64,000 nt of DNA. Origin: Ovis canadensis. Lineage: Eukaryota > Chordata > Mammalia > Artiodactyla > Bovidae. Position numbers and translations under genes: made by a program. Positions 11,335 through 23,640 of this stretch are shown here, one piece after another. The stretch is taken from the NCBI RefSeq assembly GCF_042477335.2, contig NC_091248.1:117394501-117458500 (forward strand). Direction: 5' to 3'. Below the pieces are notes generated by a model. That model worked only from the letters and a program-made list of their open reading frames with translations. It had not been told where the DNA came from and searched no databases. Numbering within the stretch: position 1 is the first letter of the stretch; each line of letters begins with the position of its first letter.

Positions 11335-11475
11335 CCTTGGCTGCCAATCAGAATTGTCTGCAGCACTGAACAGAATACTGGTGCCTTAATCCCTCCCCCA
11401 GAGGTTCTGACTCAGTCTGTCTGGGTATACTCTGGAATTCGGAAACTCTGCAGATGATTCTAATGTGCATAAAGT
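11335..11475. repeat. MER5A-type (hAT) DNA transposon remnant
   Basis: CCCCCAGAGGTTCTGACTCA at 11395 and the AGATGATTCTAATGTGC block at 11452 match the interior of MER5A. Outer ends are eroded. Confidence 0.6.
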
Positions 11476-13534
11476 CCAGAAAAACTGAACAAATGTATGG
11501 AAAGCTATCCCTCCGAAATGCCAGCTTTTAGTACGATCATTTATAATATGGCCTGGGAAAGGAAGAATTCGTGGTTCCAGGTCTAAACAAGATGAGGCAC
11601 TTAAAAGAACCAGGCTAAGGCAAGTGAGAATTTTAATAACCAAGAACCCTCAGGGGAAATAAGTTTGTTCCGCTCTTCTTGGATAGTAAAATCAGAAAGA
11701 TGTCATTCCCAGGAATAAGTTAAGGACTCTACACATCAAGTGACGTTCATGAAGATCAATCAGAATGAATGAGAAGGAACCTAAGTTGTTGGTGTGAATC
11801 CCCAGGGCCTGAAGCTCTATCCAGTCACTAGTAAAAATGGGCCACTTTAGCAAAGCAGTTATACTCTAGTCCAAAAATGCATTGTTCACCCACTGAAATT
11901 TGCATCTGGCATCACAGACACTAACTCTGATCATTTCTGTCACTTGAAAAGATTCTTGGCTCCTTGATGAAGTGTTCTAGAAAGTCCTATAGGCTTTTTT
12001 TTTTTAAGGGTCACCTTCCTCCAGAAAGCACTGCTCCCACAAAAAAAAAAAAAAAAACCTCAATCTGAAAAAAAGTCTATAGGGGAAAACAAAAGAACAT
12101 GAAAGAAACCATGAGGGAACAAAATGAGGAAAGCTGCGTTAGGAAAGGAAGTAGTAGTGCGCCATTCGAAAGAGGAGGTTATGCGAGTCCCATTCCCAAA
12201 AAGAGAGAGAATGGCAGTTTAAAATCTTCAAGAAATAAAATTTTAAGACCTTATCCTGTAATTTCATAAAGTTTCTCATCTATCTTCCACACAACCCAAA
12301 CAGAAAACAGATACACATGAAACAAAATAAACACTTATTTCACATCTATTATGATTCATTCATTCGAAGACACATTTTTTTTCACAGTCTATAGATGCAT
12401 TTGCAACCAAGGGTGTGCTGTCATTTAAGTGGCAATGTTTTATCTTCATGATTTCTCTTCCTCAGAGTACAGAAAATAACTAGTCCATCTCACTCTCGAC
12501 GGCATCCTAGTTCCAATGAAATGTTATGTTAGTAATCGACAATAACATTACTACAGGCAAGGCTTTATGCCAGCAAGGGGCCAATAATATAGTCACGGAG
12601 ACAGGATGAATGCAGAGAAACTTAGATGAATAATAATTAAAATTAGTTCCAAACAAGGGGCTGTATGTAGTATGGGTGTTAACAAGAGAAACTGCTAAAA
12701 GAATATGAAGCAGAGGGCATTCAAGCAATTGAACTCTGTCAGTAAAAATCAGTCTTGAACTTTGCTCTGAAGACGGTAAGAATTTAGCAAACTGGCAAAG
12801 CCTGGGCAGGTGCTGCCTTTCGGGACAACAGCATGAGGAAGATGTTAAAGACAGAACACAGAGGGGCCATCTGGGGCATAATTAACCTGGGTCAGGTGGG
12901 CAGTTCAGACGTGTAATGGGAGATGGGGTGGATAATGGGATGAGACTCCTGACGACCTGAACTGCCAGACTAAGCAGTTAAAAATTGATCGAACAAGCTG
13001 GCCTGGCATCCTGAACATCCACCCCCTGCCAAGGCGTAAGCTCTCTGCAACAGCCAAAAGAAATTCCCCAGGGTGCCTGCCCACTGGCCAAAAATGGTCT
13101 GCCTCCTCTCCTACATCTTTCAGGGTACTTCTCTGCCTCTGGGCCCTTCTACTCCCAAAGGATGCCAGAGTCAGTTTTCCACCTTGGCTTCCCCTCCAGA
13201 AGTTGTCTTCAGCCATCCTTGCTGGCTCACTAAAGCTTCTGCCTCTCCAGGAAGGGAATGAATCATACAGAGCTATTCAAGTTTCGGGGAAAGGTGGCTT
13301 TAAGCAAGAACCATAAGGAAGAGTCGTGTAGTGCAGGAGAAACTGAGCAATGTCAGGACCACGTGATGGGAACTAAGGTGGGGAAGAGAAGCCGCAGATG
13401 TGAGGGGGCATCTGGAAGGCAGATCCAGCGACCCAGGGCAAGAAGACAGCAAAGCCATGGAGCATTTGAGGCACAATGCCCCAGAGGCTGAGCACGGGAA
13501 AGACCCCCCCAACAGATCGCCCAGGACTCAAGTC
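11476..13534. other. Intronic DNA, nothing recognised
   Basis: About 2 kb of unique-looking sequence with a T-run at 11996-12005 and a 17-A run at 12041-12057. Open frames at 12507-13512 lie on both strands and have no recognisable domain. Confidence 0.4.
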
Positions 13535-13620
13535 ACCAGCCCACTATGTGCCAGAGACAGCACCAGGCTTCTGGGATCTGCAGGCACAGTCCCTGTCCCT
13601 AAGTTGGTGCTACTCTGATA
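13535..13620 (-). repeat. L2 3' end fragment
   Basis: Reverse complement of the L2 3' end: CTATGTGCCAGAGACAGCAC at 13544 and CACAGTCCCTGTCCCTAAG at 13585. Confidence 0.55.
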
Positions 13621-14203
13621 GTAAAAACAGAACCAAAAATAAGTCACTGTAAGGGTTTCGCTGTGAAAGGATGAGCGATGGCTGCACGACAATGTACCCT
13701 GCAAACCCGTGCACTTAATCATGGTGAAAGAGGAAATCTTAGGTATTTTTACCACAATAACCAACCAGTGAAGCACTGTAACACACACAGTAGGAACAGT
13801 CAAGTGGAAACAATGAACATAGTTGTGGCACAAAGGAGGATCAGGAAAGAGGTGCTCAACAAAGGAAAGACAGCTGGGCTGAACCCAGAAGAGGAGCAGA
13901 AAGCATGCTCCCAAAAGAGCACGTGTTCCTCTCACTTCCATCCGTTCACCGCGAGATCATACCCCCCACACCAGTCCCCCAGGAAGTAACGGCAATGGCT
14001 GTTCACATCTCCGGTGTGGCCAAGATTCCTAAATACCCTCTGACTCTTGGGCTCTGGACCTCGAGACGAGTGCACAGGGTAATGACTGCTTTATGGGTAA
14101 ACACCTGTTCACACTGAAATGCAGTAGAAGATAATCAGGCAACACGGCTAGGAAGAAATATTAGTCCCAGCCAGGGATTCTCTTTCTGGAAAATTACTGA
14201 ATG
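13621..14203. other. Intronic DNA, nothing recognised
   Basis: Unique-looking sequence with no recognised exon or repeat. Confidence 0.4.
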
Positions 14204-14214
14204 ATACAAACTAT

Positions 14215-14416
14215 GGGCTTCCCTGGTAGCTCAGTTGGTAAAGAATCCAACTGCAATGCAGGAGACCCTGGTTCAATTCCTGGGTCGGGAAAATCCCCTG
14301 GAGAAGGGCTAGGCTACCCACTCCAGTACTCTGGCCTGGAGAATTCCATGACTGTATAGTCCATGGGGTTGCAAAGACAAAGACACGACTGAGCAGCTTG
14401 CTCTTTCTTCACATTC
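14215..14416 (+). mobile_element. Bov-tA SINE
   Basis: Head GGGCTTCCCTGGTAGCTCAG at 14216. Flanked by the perfect 11-bp target duplication ATACAAACTAT at 14204-14214 and 14417-14427. Confidence 0.95.
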
Positions 14417-14498
14417 ATACAAACTATAAACATGTTTCTAAATTCCCATGCAAGTGTCATATTTTGGGATAGTTCGTCTGGAAATGAGTCTGGTTTAC

Positions 14499-14529
14499 AT
14501 ACACACACACACACACACAAACACACAGA
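14499..14529. repeat. (CA)n microsatellite
   Basis: About 15 CA units with one interruption. Candidate polymorphic marker. Confidence 0.9.
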
Positions 14530-14854
14530 GGGGTTTTTGACCCAGTAATTCTCCTATAATCTCATCCTAAAGGAAATAACTAGAAGCCCAAAGATCTATG
14601 TATGAAGAGGTTCATGAGAGCATAAATGTATAAAATGGTAAGGATGAAGATCAATGTAGACACCAAACTAAGAATGGCTTGAAAAATTCTGCTCTATAAA
14701 GGGATACTATGCAACCATCAAAAATACTTTAAAGGATATATAATGGCCTGGAAAATATTTTGCATTTCATTGCAAATGAAAATTGCAATAAGGAAAATTA
14801 TACAGATAGTATGACCACATTTTACAAAACAGTCTATTAATTATATATACCTGT
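14530..14854 (+). repeat. L1M 3' UTR fragment
   Basis: Old-L1 landmarks: GACCCAGTAATTCTCCTATA at 14539, GGATACTATGCAACCATCAA at 14701, and a block ending near ATTTTACAAAA at 14818. Confidence 0.7.
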
Positions 14855-14866
14855 ATACATGTTTTT

Positions 14867-15181
14867 GGACTGCAAGGAGATCCAACCAGTCCATCCTAAA
14901 GGGACTCAATCCTGAGTGTTCATTGGAAGGACTGGTGTTAAATCTGAAACTCCAATACTTTGGCCACCTGATGCAAAGAGCTGACTCATTGGAAAAGACC
15001 CTGATGCTGGGAAAGACTGAGGGAAGGAGGAGAAGGGGACGACAGAGGATCAGATGGTTGGATGGCATCACCGACTCAATGGACATGGGTTTGGGTGGAC
15101 TCCAGGAGTTGGTGATGGACAGGGAGGCCTGGCATGCTGTGGTTCATGGGGTCGCAAAGACTGAGCGACTGAACTGAACTG
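14867..15181 (+). mobile_element. BovB LINE 3' end (truncated insertion)
   Basis: Begins GGACTGCAAGGAGATCCAAC and ends in the BovB terminal GAACTGAACTG repeats. Flanked by the 12-bp duplication ATACATGTTTTT at 14855-14866 and 15182-15193, so this is a bona fide 5'-truncated retrotransposition of about 315 bp, inside an L1M remnant. Confidence 0.95.
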
Positions 15182-15329
15182 ATACATGTTTTTTAAAAGA
15201 TAAGAAAGACACATATCAAACTGTATATGAAATATCATAGTTATTGTTAGATGGTAAAAATAAAGGTGCTTGTTTTCATCTAAATGTATTTCCATATTTC
15301 CAAAGAATATATAAATAAGTATTATTTAT

Positions 15330-15498
15330 GCGTGCTAAGTTGCTTCAGTCATGTCTGACTCTTTGCAACCCCATGGACTATAGCCCATCAGGCTCCTCTG
15401 TTCATGGGATTCTCCAGGCAGGAATACTGGAGTGGGTTGCCATGCCCTCCTCCAGGGGATCTTTCTGACCCAGGGATGGAACTGCATCTCCTGTGACT
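15330..15498 (-). mobile_element. Bov-tA SINE, truncated head
   Basis: Reversed copy flanked by near-perfect AAGTATTATTTAT and AAGTATTAGTTAT (15317-15329 and 15499-15511, one mismatch). The tRNA-like head is shortened. Confidence 0.9.
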
Positions 15499-15890
15499 AA
15501 GTATTAGTTATAATCAGAAACATAAATTTCTCTTATCCCATGAAAGAAAGAATCAATGACATGCAGGAAACTCAGACACTGACAGGAATAAATTTAAAAT
15601 GACATCTAACATCCACATGAGTTTAAGTTCAAGGACAAGGTCTGGGACAAAGATGTCCCAGAGGACTTTTGAGGCTCAAAAGTATAGAGGGGACTCCTGG
15701 GGCCAAGAGACTGAGTAAAATCTTCAAGAAAGAAAAGAGGGTATGAAAAAGAGTCCTGAGTTAGGATTCAGGAGGAGGAAGATGGTAAGTGGCAGTGAAA
15801 GATAAAAGGAAGTCTGGCTTTCAGAAGCACCTGTTACATTCACTAAATCATTATTCTGGTTCAATCAACCATTCATATAATCACATCTGG

Positions 15891-16115
15891 GGCTTTCCAG
15901 GTGGCACTGGTGGTAAAGAACCCACCTGCCAATGCAGGAGATGTAAGAGACATGGGTTCGATCCCTGGGTTGGGAAGATCCCTTGGAGGAGGGCATGGCA
16001 ACCCACTCCAGTATTCCTGCCTGGAGAATCCCATGAACAGAGGAGCCTGAGGGGCTATAGTCCATGGAGTTGCAAAGATTCAGACATGACTGAAGTGACT
16101 TAGCACACACAGCAC
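15891..16115 (+). mobile_element. Bov-tA SINE
   Basis: Forward copy with GGGTTCGATCCCTGGGTTGG at 15954. The sequences AATCACATCTG (about 15880) and AATCACATATCTG (about 16116) look like a diverged target duplication. Confidence 0.9.
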
Positions 16116-16189
16116 AATCACATATCTGTTCAGTCTTTCACTGACAGCATCACTCCTCTCTTCAGTCATCCATTTAATTAGCCAACAAA

Positions 16190-16540
16190 CATTCACTGAG
16201 GGCCAGCCACAGTGCTAAGTGGTGAGGACACGAATTAGAAAAGGAACCATTTTTCTACCCCCAAGAAGCTTCCAATCTAATTAAAAACAAATACTGCACA
16301 GAGTGGTCAGGGCTATCACGGAGTGTACGCAGACCATCTAAACCTTTCTGGGATTTCTGGAAGGCTTCCTGCAGGAGGTGATATTTGGGCTGAGTTTTTG
16401 AGGATGGAGGAAAATCAAGGAAATGAGGAAGAGAAAGAGCATTCCAGGAGAAGGAACAACACAGAGACAGCATGTGCAAAGGCACGGAGACATAAAGAAC
16501 TCAACACAGGTCCCCTTATGGGGAAGGAACACGTGGCCTG
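16190..16540. repeat. Old L2-like or related dispersed repeat
   Basis: The first 100 bases resemble a reversed L2 end (CAGTGCTAAGTGGTGAGGAC). From about 16361, GGAAGGCTTCCTGCAGGAGG and GCAAAGGCACGGAGACATAA follow a second common old mammalian repeat that I recognise but cannot name with certainty. Confidence 0.45.
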
Positions 16541-17917
16541 AGCGGTGTCGTGGAGGACAGGAAACGAAGCAGGAAAGCGAAGAAAGGCTGTTCCACTGGC
16601 AAAGGCAGGCCGAGGAAAATGAAGACTGAACAGACCAGGAACACTGCCATGTGCGGCATCACGCTGCCCTTCTGATCCAGTGAACTCAGCGAACATGCTG
16701 ACTAGGAACAGAGCCAAGAGGCCCAAGAACAACAAGACAAGCAGAAGCCCAAAGTCAACTAATGAATCGCAGCCAACTACGCTGTTAACGCATGTAACTG
16801 TGGACCCTTTCACACTGCATGTCACTTGCTGTCCCCTCCTTATCTCTGCTGTCCCCTCTACTCTCTTCCTCATCCTCTCTCTACTATTCAGCCTTCCTGC
16901 CCCATGCATTCTCTCTCCAAGCACCCAGGCTCTCTGCCAAGGGCATGTACTCCCCAGTCTGTCTAACTAATCATGTATGTCCATGTATCTATACATGTGT
17001 ATTTCTGTATGTGCTACTATTAACCTATGTACCTGTACACAGGATGCTTTTTCATGTACTCACATGTCTGTGTATGTAGTATTTGTGAAAATGTCTGTTA
17101 ACACATATTGCTGTCTTTCCTCACCTTCTGAGTGTCTTCCTCTGGATGTACACACATGCATATTTATCTGTGAGCACACGTATGTATGGAAACAGGTGAA
17201 ACGTGCTGACCGTGAGTGGGGATGTGATCATCTGCAGTTTCAGCCCACCTGGCACCCACTCCCCCAGTATGGCTTTGGGGAACACTCCTTCCACCATGAT
17301 CAAGGTGCCTTTGTCACTAAAGATGCCCATTTCCTCAGGGCCAAGGGACAGGCACCTAGCCCAAGCCCCAGGCTCTCCCCTCAGAATTGGAATCCTGAAC
17401 AGAAAAATCATAAAGGCTGAAATTCACCCAACTGGCTGTGCCCTAAAGAACAGTCTCCCTCTCCTACAGCCTGCATCCCCAAGGTGCAGGCCCCGGGGCA
17501 TCTTGTCAGGACCACAGAAGTAAAAATTGACACGCATAAGAATATTTACACGCCTTCCCAGCTGCAAAGTTCTATGATTCAGGAACTATTTAACACCCTG
17601 TCATATTCTACCCATGACAACAGTTTTGCCTGGGATTATTTTTAAAACTTGTATTTCTCCCTCTCAGGTTCAGTTTCTCGCTGCCTCACTGTCCCACTAC
17701 CTACTCTTCCTCTTCCAGGTCTGGAGACGCCCAGCTTCTGCCTAGTCACCCCTGACTAATATGGATGGCAGACACTCTGCCTCACTCAGCAACAATCCGA
17801 TATGACCCAAACAACGTAGCAGAGCTCAGAAACTGTTCCTGTTCAGGCAGACACACAAGTAACACTATTTAAAGAAATACGGACTTGTTTTTTCACTGTG
17901 GCCAAAAGTTCTAACTC
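16541..17917. other. Intronic DNA with degenerate TGTATG repeat
   Basis: Unique-looking sequence. Between about 16970 and 17190 the plus strand is enriched in imperfect TGTATG/CATGTA words, a decayed simple repeat. No exon recognised. Confidence 0.45.
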
Positions 17918-18046
17918 ATATTTCTTTTTCCTTTTGGCTACACTGCAGGACATGTAGGACCTTAGCTCCTCCATCAGGGATCAAACCTGCAACCCCCTGC
18001 ACTGGAAATACAAAGTCTCAACCACTGGACCACCAGGGAAGTCCCT
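17918..18046 (-). mobile_element. CHR-type SINE (short form)
   Basis: Reversed; ends with the head sequence CCACTGGACCACCAGGGAAG at 18022. Confidence 0.85.
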
Positions 18047-19239
18047 CTAATCCATTATTTTTTAACCAAACAACCTTAAGTAGTATTATAAAAACCTGCT
18101 GTAGATTCATTTATTCCCTCTGGACAATGAGCCACCTATCAAAACTAAGACTACCAGAAATCATGACCATAAACAACTAGAAAAAGTACCAATGATAAAA
18201 AAAAATTTAATAAAAAAGTAATAAATAAATAAGCACTATTGATGATAATTCCTCATTCATTTACTAGTGCTGAGCCCTATGGAATACAGATGACTAACTC
18301 TAACAGGGATCCCACCGTGGGAAACAGGGAGTGAGGGTGTGTGGCTGAGAGGCCCAATCTGCACAGGGTCTTTGTGTTCATTTCCCATAAAAAGCCTGCA
18401 GTTAGAACCCTGATTTTATAAATGGAAAAAATGTAATCATTGTTATGACCCCTTGACGTTGGTTATCAATTATTTCAGCATGAAATGTATCTTGAAAGCT
18501 TGTTTACAAAATAAGACTTAAACTTCTGTTAAATTAGAAACTTTCTTAATTAGAGGAGCCATTAACAAATCTCTTTATAAAATTATGTAAGTGTTACTGT
18601 CAAAGAATTATAACTTTGTAAATTCCAAAAAGCTCAACTGCAGGGTCAAAGGGTATGTGATGATCACGGGGCACCTGGGTAGGAACTGTGTCTCTGAGCC
18701 CGACGTGACCCATCTTTAAACACTCCAGGACTAACAATTTTCAACAATGTCACAGCTGTGTTGTACCGGGTCAGTGCTCAGGGCTAGAGGGCAAAGACGG
18801 AAAAGACTGCCAGTTCCCTGACAGGGATAAGATCTGGTCTGGTCAGAGGCTTCAAAAGTTAATCCAGGATATGGTGAATCAAAGCAGGAATTAGAGTGAT
18901 GTCCCAACCTCAATTGTCAAAGGCTGATGGGGCTACCAGGTCCAGGAGAAGAAGAGTTGACCCCTGGAACTCCGTGGCATGGGAGAGAGTACAGACGATG
19001 TGCCTTAGAGCTTTCTGCTCTGCTCTTGCTGCTGTGATCCACAGACACTACACTTAAAAAGCACCTTTTGCACAAAGTTCAACCCGCCCCTGCCCCACCA
19101 CACTGAAGTGATGACCATCCTACCATCAAAAAGAAAAAAAGAGGCAATCCAACACTAAGTTCCTCCACAGCATCATCCTCACACCCCTCACCTGCACCCA
19201 CCCGCACCTGTACCCATCACTCCTTCCAGTCCATCTGTC
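18047..19239. other. AT-rich intronic DNA, nothing recognised
   Basis: Includes an A/T simple-sequence patch at about 18198-18231. No gene or confident repeat family seen. Confidence 0.4.
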
Positions 19240-19482
19240 TCAGTGGAAGCAGCACTAGTCTTCCTGTCCAAGAGTGCCCCGGAGTTCGAATCCCTCCCCT
19301 CCCAGTTATTAGCTGCATGACCTAAGGTGAGGTACATCATCTTCTTGTGTATCAGTTTCCTCATCTGAAAAATGGAGTTAATAGTTGCAGCTGATAGAGT
19401 TGTTCCAGGACAAAATAATACTATTAATCCATGTCAAGTGGCTAGAAGAATGCCTGGCACAGGGTAAATGCACATTAAATGT
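19240..19482 (+). repeat. MIR SINE
   Basis: Well-preserved MIR: GGAGTTCGAATCCC at 19281, GTTTCCTCATCTGAAAAATG at 19355, and CTGGCACAGGGTAAATG at 19454. Confidence 0.8.
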
Positions 19483-19484
19483 GA

Positions 19485-20310
19485 GTTCAGTTCAGTTCAG
19501 TCGCTCAGTCTTGTCCGACTCTTTGCGACCTCATGAATCGCAGCGCGCCAGGCCTCCCTGTCCGTCACCAACTCCCGGAGTTCACTCAGACTCATGTCCA
19601 TCAAGACAGTGATGCCATCCAGCCATCTCATCTTCTGTCGTCCCCTTCTCCTCCTGCCCCCAATCCCTCCCAGCATCAGAGTCTTTTCCAATGGGTAAAC
19701 TCTTCGCATGAGGTGACCAAAGTACTGGAGTTTCAGCTTTAGCATCATTCCTTCCAAAGAACACCCAGAGCTGATCTCCTTTAGAATGGACTCTCAAGAG
19801 TCTTCTCCAACACCACAGTTCAAAAGCATCAATTCTTTGGTGCTCAGCTTTCTTCACAGTCCAACTCTCACATCCACACATGACCACTGGAAAAACCATA
19901 GCCTTGACTAGACAGACCTTTGTTGGCAAAGTAATGTCTCTGCTTTTGAATATGCTATCTAGGTTGGTCAAAACTTTTCTTCCAAGGAGTAAGTGTTTTT
20001 TAATTTCATGGCTGCAGTCACCATCTGCAGTGATTTTGGAGTCCCCCCAAAATAAAGTCTGACACTGTTTCCACTGTTTCCCCATCTATTTGCCATGAAG
20101 TGATGGGACCAGATGCCATGATCTTCGTTTTCTGAATGTGGAGATTTAAGCCAACTTTTTCACTCTCCTCTTTCACTTTCATCAAGAGGCTTTTTAGCTC
20201 CTCTTCACTTTCTGCCATAAGGGTGGCATCATCTGCATATCTGAGGTTATTGATATTTCTCCCGGCAATCTTGATTCCAGCTTGTGCTTCTTCCTGCCCA
20301 GCGTTTCTCA
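19485..20310 (-). mobile_element. BovB (RTE) LINE, 5'-truncated, about 830 bp
   Basis: Contains the 3' part of the BovB reverse-transcriptase ORF plus the 3' end, read on the minus strand. The reverse-transcriptase catalytic box YADD is visible in the partial frame at 20018-20311 (residues LRYADDATL). The downstream frame is broken by frameshifts and stops, so the copy is dead. Confidence 0.93.
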
Positions 20311-20327
20311 TGAGTTAGCTATTATAA

Positions 20328-20478
20328 TAGGGCAGCAGAGGATAAGATGGTTGGATAGGATCACTGACTCAGTGGACATGAACTTGGGCAAACTCTGGGA
20401 GATACTGACGGACAGGAAGCCTGGCGTGCTGCATGGGGGTCACAAAGAGTCAGATACAACTTTGTGACTGAACGACGA
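20328..20478 (+). mobile_element. BovB 3' tail, very short insertion
   Basis: About 150 bp of the BovB terminal segment (GATGGTTGGATAGGATCACT at 20346). Near-identical AGCTATTATAAT (20314) and AGTTATTATAAT (20481) flank it as a target duplication. It points opposite to the larger BovB copy immediately to its left. Confidence 0.88.
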
Positions 20479-20654
20479 ACAAGTTATTATAATTGCTATT
20501 GCTTTTATAATTTACTTGTGTCTCTTCTGAGAACTTGCCCTGGGGATTTTACCTTTTCCTCCTTTATCCTCAAACAATTTGTGCTTGTGGTAGATAATCT
20601 TGATGATCACCATCAATTCATAAGCATATGCTATTCCATCCACCAGTGGTTAGC

Positions 20655-21110
20655 TTCTCTTCCCTACTGCCTCTTGAATCTTGGCTGGCCTTCTGATTTG
20701 TTCTGACCAGGTGAATGCACCAGGGGAACTTTCAAGCCCCAGATCTTAAGTGAACTGGCAGCTTCTGCTTTATCCCTATTGAAAGCCAAATATGATGTCC
20801 TACCATCCTGAGACCACTACATTTTGAGGAAGCCCACGACAGCCACATGGGAAGAGAGCAGGAGGGTATGTGGAAGAGCATAAAAATACTAGACAGGTGA
20901 GGGAAACCCTCTCAGACCTTCCAGCTCAGTTCCAGTACCAACCACAAGCCAAGTCAGTGACCACAGTCCAGGCTACATGGAGTAGAAGAATTGCCCATCT
21001 GAGCCCTGTCCAAATTCCTGACCCACAGGAATCACTAGAAATAAAATACCATTATTGTCTTAAACCACTCAATGTTGGGGTGAGCTGTTATGCAACAAGA
21101 GATAACTCAA
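20655..21110 (+). repeat. MaLR (MLT1-type) solitary LTR
   Basis: Matches the MLT1 layout: TTGGCTGGCCTTCTGATTTG at 20682, GAGGAAGCCCACGACAGCCA at 20826, and the terminal region ACCACTCAATGTTGGGGTGAG about 21063 (given as its core AATGTTGGGGTG). No internal coding part. Confidence 0.7.
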
Positions 21111-21169
21111 ACAATGCTCCCCTTCAGCACTACAAGCATGTAATCCCATCTTAAAACAGAATATCCCAC

Positions 21170-21389
21170 AGTTCTTCAGCCCTGCGTTTACCACCAGTTA
21201 CTGACATCTTTGTATCACCACTGCAGTCTTCTGTTATAGCACTCAGCACACTGCTGGATGGTCATTTATGTACAGGACTCTCTCTCCTACTGGACGGAGT
21301 TCCTTGGGGCCATGACTGACTGTCATGTCTATCTGAATATCCTCACGGCTAGCACATTCAGCAAGTGGTCGTGAGTGCTCCAAAAAAAT
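21170..21389 (+). repeat. L2 3' fragment
   Basis: TTGGGGCCATGACTGACTGTCATGT near 21303 (core GGGCCATGACTGACTGTC) and GCACATTCAGCAAGTG near 21351 follow the L2 3' end in diverged form. Confidence 0.5.
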
Positions 21390-21398
21390 GTTAGCTGA

Positions 21399-21525
21399 GG
21401 GAATTCCCCTGGAAGTCCAATGGTTAGGACTCCACCCTCTCACTGCCAAGTGTCTGGGCTCAATTCCTGGTTGAGGAACTAAAATTCCATCAGCTGGTGT
21501 GGCATGGCAAAAAAAAAAAAAAAAA
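21399..21525 (+). mobile_element. CHR-type SINE (short form)
   Basis: Head GGGAATTCCCCTGGAAGTCC at 21399, 17-A tail, and perfect 9-bp duplication GTTAGCTGA at 21390-21398 and 21526-21534. Confidence 0.92.
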
Positions 21526-21534
21526 GTTAGCTGA

Positions 21535-22739
21535 ATAGCGTATGCATGTATAAAATAAAGGGAACCTCCATACATCTGGTTTACCCCAGACATGCACTGG
21601 AAAACCCAAGATGAAGATGGAAACTAACATAGGAACCAAGAAAGCAAAATTTCTAGAACCAGACAAAAGTCAAAAGGTGCAGGAAAGAGGTAAAGGGTAA
21701 AATCAGCATGGTGGAGTCAAAAGCACAGAATGAAAGCCACTGAATTTTGAGGGTTGTTTCAGCAGCACAACTAGTTTATCCTGACGGACGGAATACATTT
21801 TCTACAAGTATATGTAGCTTTGTTCTCATGAGGAGCTGAACCCTAAATTGGAAGAAGGAGAAGAGGAACTTGAAAGATGTCAATGGTCAAAGTCAATAAA
21901 AACTCTCAGTAAAAAATAAGTAAAACAGTTTCAGGCCTCAGATTTCTGGAAATTATTTAGAAGGTTAAACTTTAAAGCCAGATCCAGACAATAACTTAAG
22001 GTATGAATACACTGTGTTTTATTAAGAACTAAAAAGGCTCAAGGGGCATATAAAACAATGAAAGTAGGGCAGCTCGGTGCACAGGCTGGGTTTCAAACAA
22101 CGTATTAATTTTAAGGCCTCAACTTCCTCCCACCAAAATTTCAAAGTTAATGAGAAATTGATTTTAAACCAGTGGCATACACCAATTTATTAACAAAGAG
22201 GATGTGTAACAACCCACACACTCTGCTGTCAGAAACAAGCCACAGAAAAATAGTAGTCAAAAACAAAGTAGAAATATTATCAAAACCACAAGGATATGAT
22301 CCAAGACATGATACAAAAGGAAATGCAATAAGAAAATGTCACTTGGTATTAAGAAAATAATTATCCTCTGTGTTGGAGGATATGGAATATGGGTTCATAA
22401 CATGAATTTTAACTTTCTGAAACTTTAAAAAATTTTTAATATGTTAGTGTTAAAAAAAAAATGGCACCTTCACATAATATCCTAACTTTCAAAAGCCTGC
22501 CTCCTCCATTTCTCTTAACCACTATTTGGTGAGCACCTTCCCATATGTGCTGAGCCCTGGGCTGGCCTTCAGAGCTAGGACATCTGACACAGGCAGGGGG
22601 CTGGTGAGGGGCCACAGATGGCCAATAAAGACTTTTTAAATGGTCCATATCAAAAAAAAAAGTCTTTAAGAAACAAAACAAAAAAAACAAAGGCCTAAGT
22701 GCCTACTAACAAACAAGGAAGTACAACTTTAAAGATGTT
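21535..22739. other. AT-rich intronic DNA, nothing recognised
   Basis: No confident family or exon. A-rich patches at 22451-22459 and 22651-22690. Confidence 0.4.
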
Positions 22740-23330
22740 TTTTACCTACGATTTTGGTAAAAATAATAAAGATTGAGAATAGCCTGTATTATAAAAAGGT
22801 GGAGTAAAACTGGCACTCAATTCACTGCTAGGGAGAATGCTGACTGCTTCAACCTTTTGAGAGACCAATTTGGTAATATATATTAAAATTTAATACGTGA
22901 ATACTGTCTGGTCCCGCAGTTCTATTTCTGGGAATTTATCCTAAGGAAATAATTAGAAAAGTGCATAAAGATAGACATACAAAGACGCTCATAGCAGTGT
23001 TTTTTAATCACACCAAAGCTGAAAGCAATGTAATTATCTATCAACAGAGAACCGCTTAAATAAAGTATAGAACATCCACAGCATCGGGTAAAATCATGAT
23101 GTGAACCTGTATTTCCTGACAAGAAGATTCTATGAGCAAGTGTGAAGTGATAAAAAGCAAGTCAGCCAGCAACACTAGAAGACAGTACCATTCCTTCACG
23201 TGTGTGGGCTTACACATGCTAAAAAAAAAAAGTCTGAACGGAGAGATACCAGAGTGGCCTAGTGGTTATCTCTGAGTGGAGGGATCTGGGGTGGTTTTCA
23301 CTTTCTTTCATCTTTTTATATTAAAAGAAT
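22740..23330 (+). repeat. L1M 3' UTR fragment
   Basis: GGGAATTTATCCTAAGGAAAT at 22931 (core TTTATCCTAAGGAAA), then old-L1 3' text through about 23120. Non-coding. Confidence 0.7.
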
Positions 23331-23379
23331 GCATTTAATTGCCATAAATCTGACATGTTAAGCCTCATCACATCACTCC

Positions 23380-23640
23380 TCTAATTCTCACCTTACCTGG
23401 GGGCGATGATGAGTCCTGTGACACCTACGATGCTCCACCCAACACTGACTTTCTCCCACACCTGAGCCCCTGCCCCCTACTCCTCATCTCCACCCTCTCT
23501 GCTTTGGGCACATTAGCTTTCTTCCCATTCCCCATTGCCCGGACAACTGCACACTGATTGCTTCATCCACAGGAAACACTGTCCCCCAAAGACCTAGTTG
23601 GCTGGTCCCCTGGCCTCCTTCAAATCTTAAGAGTAAATGC
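23380..23640 (+). repeat. L2 3' region
   Basis: C/T-rich stretch with L2-like blocks: CTCTCTGCTTTGGGCACATTAG at 23495 (core TGCTTTGGGCACATT) and GGCCTCCTTCAAATCTTAAG at 23611. Confidence 0.45.

Noticed and set aside
15868..16110. Recurrent peptides such as GFSRQEYWSGLPFPSPGDL as a gene family
   Set aside because: These are translations of Bov-tA/Bov-A2 SINEs and recur at more than twenty places in the window.
13905..17420. Multiple open frames of 60-170 codons on both strands
   Set aside because: They overlap one another and SINE/L2 sequence; none shows a domain or conserved start context.
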